Assembly: GCA_011371325.1 (NCBI GenBank)
Contig: DRQV01000053.1
Span: 1 to 12,074, forward strand
Source of the DNA: Thioploca sp.
GTDB taxonomy: Bacteria > Pseudomonadota > Gammaproteobacteria > Beggiatoales > Beggiatoaceae
Length of the DNA stretch: 12,074 nucleotides
Reading direction: 5' to 3'
The stretch's first letter is position 1; each line of letters starts with the position of its first letter. The notes under the pieces are model-generated. The model saw only the letters and a list, made by a program, of their open reading frames with translations, made no database searches and was not told the origin of the DNA. The translations under genes and the position numbers were made by a program. Shown one piece after another: positions 1-6,329 of the stretch.

Positions 1-64
1 AAGATATATCGTGACAATATTCAAAGAAATTACATGTATTCGATCTTGATATTACTTGATTAAG

Positions 65-673
65 TTAGCGTTTAGAGTGTGATTTTAAGCGGTCATTATC
101 AATACAAACATCATCAATCTTTGCCCCACAAAAATCTGCTTCGGTTAAATCAGCTTTGTATAAATTAGCTCCTGTTAAGTATGCTTCAATTAAGTTAGCT
201 TCAGTTAAATTAGCTTTATATAAATTAGCTCCATTTAAATTAGCTCGAAATAAGTCAGATTCAAATAAATTGCATCGAAATAAATTAGCTTCAGTTAAAT
301 TAGCTCCAGATAAATATGATTCAATTAAATATGCTTTAGTAAGATTAACTTCTGATAGATTAGCTTCAGTTAGATTAGCTTTAGCCAAATATGATTCTGA
401 TAAATTAGCTTCACTTAAATCAGCTTTACTTAGATTGGTATTGTTAAAGTTTACTTCACTGAGATTAGAATTAGATAGGTTAGCTCCTGCTAAATTGGCA
501 TTACTTAAATCGGCTTTATTAAGATTAACTCGAAATAAGTTAGCATCAGCAAGATTAATACCTGCCAAATTGGCTCCAGATAATTCTGGTTCAGCACCTG
601 CTGCTGTTTTTCGCCATTGATTCCAAGCAGATACTCCTTGTTTTAAAATCTCTAAATGCTCCTTATTTGCCAT
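65..673 (-). CDS. Pentapeptide-repeat protein
   Basis: The 202-residue protein has a short non-repetitive N-terminal part (about residues 1-28, with EHLEILKQG and WNQWR) followed by a pentapeptide-repeat tract of A(N/D)Lxx type. Central Leu/Phe residues fall every five residues from L31 to F181 without a break, giving 31 repeats, or nearly eight coils of the right-handed quadrilateral beta helix known for this family. A short cap (about 184-202, KIDDVCIDNDRLKSH) ends the protein. No signal peptide or membrane segment is visible, so it is probably cytosolic. The leader is one I know from many cyanobacterial and Beggiatoa-type pentapeptide proteins, where it often precedes another domain; here none follows. 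A weak GAG lies about 11 bases before the ATG. Molecular function is unknown. Some family members (MfpA, Qnr) mimic DNA and bind gyrase, but nothing here shows that role. Confidence 0.93.
   Translation of the reverse strand: MANKEHLEILKQGVSAWNQWRKTAAGAEPELSGANLAGINLADANLFRVNLNKADLSNANLAGANLSNSNLSEVNFNNTNLSKADLSEANLSESYLAKANLTEANLSEVNLTKAYLIESYLSGANLTEANLFRCNLFESDLFRANLNGANLYKANLTEANLIEAYLTGANLYKADLTEADFCGAKIDDVCIDNDRLKSHSKR
125..589 (-). repeat. 15-bp periodic repeat tract inside the pentapeptide gene
   Basis: Degenerate 15-bp units encoding five-residue repeats run through the gene. Blocks such as TTAGCTTCAGTTAAA, in plus-strand reading, recur several times with few changes. This is a coding repeat, not a non-coding array, and its near-identical units could allow repeat-number change by slippage or recombination. 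The periodicity also keeps an antisense frame open on the plus strand (156-620), which should not be taken for a gene. Confidence 0.85.
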
Positions 674-829
674 TATTATTTTAACTCTTAATTTGCATAA
701 TTTTATTTATAAAATCAATGTAATCTGCTTTTTAAAAATATTTATATACTCAATAAATAGGTTATTATAATACAGCAGTTACAATTTCAAAAACACTTTA
801 AAGTAAAAATACTTATGCAAAGGTAATAA
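674..829. other. Intergenic region between comF and the pentapeptide gene
   Basis: These 156 bp are very AT-rich and hold no credible ORF. They lie downstream of comF and upstream of the pentapeptide gene, both on the minus strand. A short AT stem (AAGTA/TACTT at 801-805 and 810-814) and an adjoining 10-base palindrome ACTTTAAAGT (795-804) sit just after the comF stop and could form a weak terminator, but there is no G+C-rich stem. I see no promoter with both boxes clear, although one for the pentapeptide gene should lie here. Confidence 0.4.
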
Positions 830-1549
830 TTAACGATGAGCACAATACCATACATCTACTTTTTGAATACCTGCTTGTAAAAATTCTTTAGTTAATTCTT
901 CAACAGTATTTCCCGTTGTAACAACATCATCAATTAAAACGATATGTTGCCAATTAGCTGATATTTTATTTACTTTAAAAGCACCTTGGATATTAGCTTT
1001 GCGTTGTTGAGCAGATAATCCTACTTGAGGACGAGTATTTCTAATACGTTGACAAACATTATAATCTAATGGAATACCAGTGAAACTTTTTATACATTTA
1101 GCTAATTCTACCGATTGATTATAACCACGTTGTTGTAAACGTTTAGGATGCAGTGGGATAGGAATCATTACATCAGGACATGGTTCAAATTGCAAGTATT
1201 CAACCATCAACTTCCCTAATAAGTGTAATATTGCTAAATTATTTGCAAATTTTGCAGCAGAAATTAATTTATCTATCGGATATATATATGAAAAAACTAC
1301 TTGAATATTATTATAAGATGGTGGATTTTGTTGGCATTGACGACATATATTTTCTGTATACTTGCTAGAATCTAAAGGTTTGGAGCAATGACTACATACC
1401 ATCGTTTGATAAGGTAAATCAAATAAACAAGCTGTACACAATAATTGATTACTACTAGCACCACATAAAAAGCAATTTTGCAACAAAAATCGTTTACTAT
1501 TTAATTTCAACTGTGCTAGTAAATATCTAAAATATAATTTATTATACAT
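830..1549 (-). CDS. comF: ComF family phosphoribosyltransferase-like protein (competence protein F / GntX type)
   Basis: The 239-residue protein has the full ComF layout. The N-terminal zinc-binding part carries four CxxC pairs (C26/C29, C38/C41, C52/C55, C69/C72). The C-terminal part is a type I phosphoribosyltransferase fold with PIPLHPKRLQQRGYNQ at about 130-145 and the PRPP-binding loop VLIDDVVTTGNT at 204-215. ComF proteins are linked to DNA uptake in naturally transformable bacteria; the Escherichia coli homologue is GntX. The precise biochemical reaction is not settled. It is soluble, with no membrane segments. The start is the first ATG about 25 residues before the first zinc pair, the usual distance; there is no good ribosome-binding site. 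It is divergent from ung with 16 bp between start codons. No other competence gene is visible in the window, so a role in transformation is family knowledge only. Confidence 0.93.
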   Translation of the reverse strand: MYNKLYFRYLLAQLKLNSKRFLLQNCFLCGASSNQLLCTACLFDLPYQTMVCSHCSKPLDSSKYTENICRQCQQNPPSYNNIQVVFSYIYPIDKLISAAKFANNLAILHLLGKLMVEYLQFEPCPDVMIPIPLHPKRLQQRGYNQSVELAKCIKSFTGIPLDYNVCQRIRNTRPQVGLSAQQRKANIQGAFKVNKISANWQHIVLIDDVVTTGNTVEELTKEFLQAGIQKVDVWYCAHR

Positions 1550-1565
1550 TTACAATATTTTTCTA

Positions 1566-2234
1566 ATGTTAAGACATATGATAGACTTACAATCTCAACT
1601 TGAAGTATCTTGGCGAAAGGTATTAATGACCAGATTTAATAACTTTCAGCAGTTAACAAATTTTATCAATACTGAAACTGAAATCATTTACCCACCTATC
1701 GAATTAGTTTTTAATGCTTTTAATTTATGTCCATTTGAACAAGTAAAAGTAGTTATTATTGGTCAAGACCCTTATCATGGTGAAGGTCAAGCCAATGGAC
1801 TATGTTTTGCTGTCAATGAGGGAGTTAAAATTCCACCATCGTTAAGAAATATTTTTAAAGAATTGCAAGCAGACTTAGATATTAATATCCCAAGCTCAGG
1901 CAATTTAACCAGATGGGCTGAACAAGGAGTTTTATTATTAAATTCAATTCTAACCGTAAAAGCTAATCAAGCCGCATCACATCGAAATAAAGGTTGGGAA
2001 CAATTTACTGATACAGTAATCCAATGTATTTCAGACCAACGAGAACAAATCGTGTTTTTACTGTGGGGGAACTATGCTCAACAAAAAGGTAATATTATTG
2101 ATACAAATAAACATTACATTTTAAAATCTGCTCACCCTTCACCTTTATCGGCTCGGAATTTTTTTGGTAATAATCACTTTAGCAAAACTAATCGATATCT
2201 AAAAGACAATGGCCAAATGCCAATTAATTGGTAA
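1566..2234 (+). CDS. ung: Uracil-DNA glycosylase, family 1
   Basis: Ung removes uracil from DNA, starting base-excision repair of deaminated cytosine or misincorporated dUMP. The 222-residue protein is about the length of E. coli Ung (229). Family 1 motifs are intact: the water-activating loop GQDPYH at 66-71 with catalytic D68, the LLLNSILTV strand at 123-131 with N126, and HPSPLSA at 190-196 with H190. F81 in GLCFAV (78-83) is the expected uracil-stacking aromatic. The protein ends soon after the conserved PINW and lacks the short tail of the E. coli enzyme. Two in-frame starts are possible, at 1566 and 1578 (M5). Neither has a good Shine-Dalgarno sequence, and similarity begins only around W16, so the choice is open. 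It stands alone on this strand, divergent from comF. Confidence 0.97.
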   Translation: MLRHMIDLQSQLEVSWRKVLMTRFNNFQQLTNFINTETEIIYPPIELVFNAFNLCPFEQVKVVIIGQDPYHGEGQANGLCFAVNEGVKIPPSLRNIFKELQADLDINIPSSGNLTRWAEQGVLLLNSILTVKANQAASHRNKGWEQFTDTVIQCISDQREQIVFLLWGNYAQQKGNIIDTNKHYILKSAHPSPLSARNFFGNNHFSKTNRYLKDNGQMPINW

Positions 2235-2293
2235 ATATTTTGCGTAGTTTTTTAGTTAAAGCAATTAGACAAACAACTCCAAATATTTAGGTA

Positions 2294-2302
2294 TGATATA
2301 AT
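2294..2302 (+). promoter_or_regulatory. Extended -10 promoter element, moeB
   Basis: TGA followed directly by TATAAT gives a perfect sigma70 extended -10. I see no good -35 box 16-18 bp upstream, which is typical when the TGn extension is present. Transcription would be expected to start about 7 bases after the hexamer, at or next to the A of the moeB ATG (2309), giving a leaderless message. In AT-rich DNA a TATAAT can arise by chance, so this is a prediction. Confidence 0.5.
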
Positions 2303-2308
2303 TATATA

Positions 2309-3049
2309 ATGGATGATACTCAATTATTACGTTATAGCCGTCAAATCATGTTACCTCAAATTGGGATTGCAGGTCAAGAATGCTTAAATAATTCCAAAGT
2401 TCTTATTATTGGTCTAGGTGGCTTAGGTTCTCCAGTTGCCATGTATCTAGCGGCAGCAGGAGTGGGGCAATTAAGATTATGTGATTTTGATACAATTGAT
2501 TTATCCAATTTACAACGCCAAATTATTCACAATAATAATGATATTGGCAAATTTAAAGTAGAATCTGCTCGTGAAAGTCTATTGGCATTAAATCCACTTG
2601 TTGAAGTTATAGCAATTAAGCAACGTTTAACAAATGAATCTTTACTGACACAAGTAAAACAGGTGGATGTAGTATTAGATTGTAGTGATAACTTACCAAC
2701 TCGATTTGCAATAAATTCTGCATGTGTTGCAACTCAAACACCTTTGGTATCTGGGGCTGCAATTCGTATGGAAGGACAGATTACAGTTTTTCTAAATGAC
2801 ATAGACAGTCCCTGTTACCGTTGTTTATATCCGAGTGATATGGATTTAACAGAAGCATGTAGCCAAACAGGTATATTAGCCCCAATAGTTGGTTTAATTG
2901 GAAGTTTACAAGCTTTAGAAGCAATGAAAATAATTATGGCAGTGGGCAAAATATTAACAGGACAATTATTATTGGTTGATGGTTTAAATATGGAAATTAA
3001 CCGATTAAAATTAACCAAAAATCCAAATTGTTCAGTATGTTGCCAATAA
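2309..3049 (+). CDS. moeB: Molybdopterin-synthase adenylyltransferase MoeB (HesA/MoeB/ThiF family E1-like enzyme)
   Basis: MoeB uses ATP to adenylate the C-terminal Gly-Gly of MoaD so that it can receive sulfur for molybdopterin synthesis. The 246-residue protein matches E. coli MoeB (249) in length. Motifs seen: the Rossmann nucleotide loop GLGGLGSP at 35-42, D59 and D61, NLQRQ at 67-71 with the arginine finger, SGAAIRMEGQITVF at 148-161, a structural zinc site formed by C169/C172 (CYRC) and C241/C244 (CSVC), and C184 in EACSQTGILAP, the position of the conserved cysteine of ThiF/MoeB. SGAAIRMEGQITVF favours MoeB over ThiF, but these paralogues overlap in activity, and the partner could be ThiS if the genome lacks thiF. 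No moa, mob or thi gene is in the window. There is no ribosome-binding site before the ATG. The next gene starts 7 bp downstream, so the two are probably co-transcribed. Confidence 0.92.
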   Translation: MDDTQLLRYSRQIMLPQIGIAGQECLNNSKVLIIGLGGLGSPVAMYLAAAGVGQLRLCDFDTIDLSNLQRQIIHNNNDIGKFKVESARESLLALNPLVEVIAIKQRLTNESLLTQVKQVDVVLDCSDNLPTRFAINSACVATQTPLVSGAAIRMEGQITVFLNDIDSPCYRCLYPSDMDLTEACSQTGILAPIVGLIGSLQALEAMKIIMAVGKILTGQLLLVDGLNMEINRLKLTKNPNCSVCCQ

Positions 3050-3056
3050 TAATATT

Positions 3057-5174
3057 ATGAATAGTAATTCAGCACATATCTTAGTAGCTGACGATTCAGC
3101 ACTAGTCCGCGATATTTTACGACAAGCACTCCAAAAATACGGTTATAAAGTAACATTAGCAAAAAATGGCCAACAAGCAATAGATTATTTTATTGCTCAT
3201 AATCCAGATTTAATTTTGATGGATGCAGACATGCCAATTCTTGACGGTATATCTGCTTGCACTCAAATAAAAAAACTCTCTGCTGCTAAACACACTCCAA
3301 TCATTATGATTACTGCTTTTGTTGAGTCAAAAAAAATTGATAGTGCATTTGTAGCTGGAGTTACTGATTATATCACTAAACCGGTAAATTTGGGAGTATT
3401 ACGCAATAGAATCCATTATATTTTACAAGCTAAAAGAGCCGAAGGTGCTTTATTTGCAGAAAAGGAAAAAGCTTTAATAACTTTAGCATCAATAGGTGAT
3501 GGAGTAATCACTACTGATGCTGATGGCTTAGTAGAATTTTTAAACCCAGTTGCAACTAAACTCACAGGTTGGACAAACTTACAAGCTCAAGGACTACCTT
3601 TAAATCAAGTTTTACAACTAGAAGATGAGAAAACTAATAAACCAATTGAATTTCCTTTACATCGTTGTGTAAAAGAAGGAAAAACTATAGTAAAATTAAA
3701 AAACTATTGTACAATTTTAGTCAATAAGGAAACAGATGAAAAATTTGCTGTCAATGATTCAGCAGCTCCAATTAAAGATAGAAATGGCAATATTATTGGA
3801 GTAGTATTAGTATTTTCAGATATGACTAAAAGCCGTGAGATGACAAATACTCTTGCCTATAAAGCTTCGCATGATTCTTTGACAGGGTTGTATAATCGTA
3901 ATGAATTTAAAGTTAATTTGGAAAATCTAATTCAAAATACTGCTCTTCGTGATAAAGAACATGCTTTATTATTCATGGATTTAGATAATTTTAAAATTGT
4001 TAATGATAGCTGTGGACATGAAGCTGGGGATCAATTATTAAAAGAAGTAGCATTATTATTACAAAACCAAGTTGATGAAAAAAAAGTGCTTTTTTCTAAT
4101 TCAGTTTTAGCTAGATTAGGTGGAGATGAATTTGGTTTGTTATTAGAATGTTGTTCAACTGAATCAGCTTTAGATATCGCTAATAATTTATGTAAGAGTA
4201 TTAAAAATATTAAATTCTGTTGGGGTGATAATACTAATAAAAAAAATATATTTACCATTGGTGTTAGCATAGGTTTGTTACCAATTAATAATCAAATTAT
4301 TAATCATAAAAATGCTTTAGCAATGGCTGATTCTGCGTGTTATACAGCAAAAAACACTGGACGTAATAATGTTTACATTTATAAAAATAATAAGAAAAAA
4401 CCAGCTGATAAAAATATTCAATGGGTTTCTTTAATAAATAAAAATTTAGAAATGTATGATGGTTTTTCTTTATTTTATCAACCAATTGTATCATTACAAG
4501 GCCAATATAATTTAACTAATTGTTATGAAGTTTTATTGCGGATGAACGATGTAGAAGGTAATAATTTAATTTTGCCTGGAGCTTTTTTATCGGCGGCAGT
4601 CCGTTATAATTTGATGCCATCTTTAGATAAATGGGTAATCCAAACATTATTTAAATGGTTAAATAATAACCCTAATCATTTGAAACAATTGGATTTCTGT
4701 ACTATAAATATTTCTGGATATTCATTAAATAAAGAATTTTTAAATACATTATTAGAGAATATTAGTATTAGTGAAATTCCACCGCAAAAGTTATGTTTTG
4801 AATTTAGTGAAACTACTAGCATGAGTAACTTTAGTGAAGTTTTTAATTTTATGACTCATTTGAAAAAGCTTGGCTGTCGGTTGGCATTGGATAATTTTGG
4901 AGCAGGCATGGCTTCCTTTAACTATCTAAAAAGATTACCATTAGATATATTAAAAATTGATGGAGTTTGGATTAAGAATTTAGTAAATGGTAAAGTTGAC
5001 TATGCCATAATCAAATCTATTAATGAAATTGCTCATTTAATGCAACTACAAACTATTGCCGAATATGTTGAAAATCAAGAAATTCTTAATAAATTATATG
5101 AAATTGAAGTTGACTATGCACAAGGTTACTGGGTAAAAGTTCCACAATCTTTAAAAACTATCATAACGAAATAG
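3057..5174 (+). CDS. Response regulator with PAS, GGDEF and degenerate EAL domains (cyclic-di-GMP signalling)
   Basis: The 705-residue cytosolic protein has four domains. The receiver (about 5-125) is complete: D12/D13, phospho-acceptor D56, T86 and K108. A PAS domain follows at about 139-260 (ASIGDGVITTDADG). The GGDEF domain (about 262-442) has the metal-binding MDLDNFK (307-313, D308), GHEAGD and an intact GGDEF at 355-359, so it should be able to make cyclic-di-GMP. The RxxD inhibitory site expected just upstream is absent (FSNS at 346-349). The EAL domain (about 455-703) has EVL at 491-493, N551, E582, K633, E669 and Q689, but the DDFG loop reads DNFG (612-615), with the second aspartate changed to Asn. 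Phosphodiesterase activity may therefore be weak or lost. Its start lies 7 bp after moeB and has no ribosome-binding site, suggesting coupling. No histidine kinase adjoins it. Confidence 0.94.
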   Translation: MNSNSAHILVADDSALVRDILRQALQKYGYKVTLAKNGQQAIDYFIAHNPDLILMDADMPILDGISACTQIKKLSAAKHTPIIMITAFVESKKIDSAFVAGVTDYITKPVNLGVLRNRIHYILQAKRAEGALFAEKEKALITLASIGDGVITTDADGLVEFLNPVATKLTGWTNLQAQGLPLNQVLQLEDEKTNKPIEFPLHRCVKEGKTIVKLKNYCTILVNKETDEKFAVNDSAAPIKDRNGNIIGVVLVFSDMTKSREMTNTLAYKASHDSLTGLYNRNEFKVNLENLIQNTALRDKEHALLFMDLDNFKIVNDSCGHEAGDQLLKEVALLLQNQVDEKKVLFSNSVLARLGGDEFGLLLECCSTESALDIANNLCKSIKNIKFCWGDNTNKKNIFTIGVSIGLLPINNQIINHKNALAMADSACYTAKNTGRNNVYIYKNNKKKPADKNIQWVSLINKNLEMYDGFSLFYQPIVSLQGQYNLTNCYEVLLRMNDVEGNNLILPGAFLSAAVRYNLMPSLDKWVIQTLFKWLNNNPNHLKQLDFCTINISGYSLNKEFLNTLLENISISEIPPQKLCFEFSETTSMSNFSEVFNFMTHLKKLGCRLALDNFGAGMASFNYLKRLPLDILKIDGVWIKNLVNGKVDYAIIKSINEIAHLMQLQTIAEYVENQEILNKLYEIEVDYAQGYWVKVPQSLKTIITK

Positions 5175-5237
5175 CTTAATATTTAGAATCCAGGAATTAT
5201 ACTTAATATACAATTGTTTATATATTATCATTGAGCT

Positions 5238-5265
5238 GTTCATAGCTAAAACTAAATTTATGAAC
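5238..5265. promoter_or_regulatory. Inverted repeat upstream of the MoxR ATPase gene (possible operator)
   Basis: GTTCATA (5238-5244) and TATGAAC (5259-5265) form a perfect 7-bp inverted repeat with a 14-base spacer. It lies immediately upstream of the candidate -10 at 5270-5275 and so would overlap the -35 region of that promoter. The geometry (arm centres 21 bp apart, two helical turns) suits a dimeric regulator. It is not followed by a T run, so it is not a terminator. No regulator gene is nearby. Confidence 0.35.
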
Positions 5266-5266
5266 T

Positions 5267-5275
5267 TGATACAAT
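5267..5275 (+). promoter_or_regulatory. Extended -10 promoter element, MoxR/VWA unit
   Basis: TGA followed by TACAAT (5270-5275) makes an extended -10 with one mismatch to TATAAT. The predicted start site near 5282 would leave a leader of only about four bases before the ATG at 5286. No convincing -35 is visible. It resembles the element before moeB in shape and placement. Confidence 0.4.
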
Positions 5276-5285
5276 TTTAACAATA

Positions 5286-6329
5286 ATGCGACCAAATCAA
5301 TTAAATCTTATTTTAGAACGTGAATTTTTAAGTGCTCAAGATGGTTATCACACTCCAGTTATGTTATGGGGACCACCAGGAGTTGGTAAATCCCAGATCG
5401 TATCTCAAGTTGCAGCTAAACATAAAGTCCCAGTGATTGATATTCGTTTATCCCAAATGGAACCCAGCGATTTACGAGGAATACCATTTCGAGTTGATAA
5501 ACATGTAGAGTGGGCAATTCCAGCTTTATTACCAGATGTGGATAGACATGGACTTAGTGGTTTTTTATTTTTAGATGAAATAACCTCAGCTCCACCAAGT
5601 GTGTCGGCAGCAGCTTATCAACTTATTTTAGATCGTCGATTGGGAGAATATCAAGTTCCTGATTGTTGGGTGATAATTGCTGCTGGCAATCGGCAGGGAG
5701 ATCGAGGGGTCACTTATGCTATGCCATCTCCACTAGCCAATCGTTTCTCCCATTTTGAATTTGAAGTATATTTAGATGACTGGGTCATATGGGCGTATAA
5801 AAATAATATTGATGAACGGATTATAGCTTTTTTAAGATTTCGACCTGAACTATTATTTGATTTTGATCCAGCTCATAATCCAGTAGCTTTCCCTTCGCCA
5901 CGTTCTTGGGAATTTGCTCATCGAGCCTTGCAAAAATTTACCGATTATCCAGATTTATTATTGGGAGCTTTACAAGCTTGTGTTGGCAATGCAGCTGGAA
6001 TTGAATTGCAAGCTTTTCTCGCTAATTTAGAACATATGCCGGATTTAGATGCTATTTTACGTGGCGAACCAGTAGCAATACCAAAAGAGATTGACTTACA
6101 ATATGCTGTGACGGCAGCTTTAGTTGGCAGAGCAATTAGGGCTAAAGATAGTGCTGATAGTATGCAAATCTATGGTCATTTATTGACCTTTGCGAGTCGT
6201 TTAAAACCTAGAGAAATGGGAGTTATGTTAGTATCAGACATGTATACAGCTATCGGCCAACCTATCTTCAATGTTCCAGAATTTTCTCAATGGGCTCAAG
6301 TAATTGGAGATATAATGCTCTATGAATGA
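5286..6329 (+). CDS. MoxR-type AAA+ ATPase, partner of the downstream VWA protein
   Basis: This 347-residue AAA+ ATPase has Walker A GPPGVGKS at 29-36, Walker B FLFLDEIT at 93-100 (D97, E98), a sensor-1 Asn (N135 in AAGNRQGD) and an arginine in SPLANRF (R153), so ATP binding and hydrolysis should be intact. It belongs to the broad MoxR/AAA_5 group, whose members usually pair with a von Willebrand factor A protein and act as remodelling chaperones for metalloenzymes or envelope complexes (RavA-ViaA is the best-known example). A helical C-terminal part follows from about 205. The gene overlaps the VWA gene by 8 bp, strong evidence for a joint product. The substrate cannot be told from the sequence: no methanol dehydrogenase, nor-type reductase or other likely client lies nearby. 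The start at 5286 suits the family, with Walker A about 29 residues in. No Shine-Dalgarno is present. Confidence 0.92.
   Translation: MRPNQLNLILEREFLSAQDGYHTPVMLWGPPGVGKSQIVSQVAAKHKVPVIDIRLSQMEPSDLRGIPFRVDKHVEWAIPALLPDVDRHGLSGFLFLDEITSAPPSVSAAAYQLILDRRLGEYQVPDCWVIIAAGNRQGDRGVTYAMPSPLANRFSHFEFEVYLDDWVIWAYKNNIDERIIAFLRFRPELLFDFDPAHNPVAFPSPRSWEFAHRALQKFTDYPDLLLGALQACVGNAAGIELQAFLANLEHMPDLDAILRGEPVAIPKEIDLQYAVTAALVGRAIRAKDSADSMQIYGHLLTFASRLKPREMGVMLVSDMYTAIGQPIFNVPEFSQWAQVIGDIMLYE

Noticed and set aside
1..64. Left edge of the window, downstream of the pentapeptide gene
   Set aside because: No ORF, stem-loop with a T run, or recognisable domain remnant was found in these 64 bases.
125..589. Repeat tract considered as a CRISPR-like or non-coding array
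   Set aside because: The units are contiguous 15-mers without unique spacers and encode an in-frame pentapeptide helix.
156..620. Open reading frame of 154 codons on the plus strand inside the pentapeptide gene
   Set aside because: It is the antisense of the 15-bp repeats, so its K-L-A-type repetition follows from the periodicity. The minus-strand frame matches a known family.
2220..2231. 12-base palindrome CCAATTAATTGG at the end of ung, followed by a T-rich stretch
   Set aside because: It folds only to a 4-bp stem with a 4-base loop, lies within coding sequence, and the T run is about 15 bases away, so it is not a convincing terminator.
4031..4494. Minus-strand ORFs opposite the GGDEF-EAL gene
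   Set aside because: They are low-complexity shadows of a well-supported gene with all domain motifs in the plus frame.
5182..5209. TTTAGA / TAATAT promoter-like pair with a 16-bp spacer after the GGDEF-EAL gene
   Set aside because: Both boxes are poor matches and such pairs are common by chance in this AT-rich DNA. The extended -10 at 5267-5275 is the better candidate.
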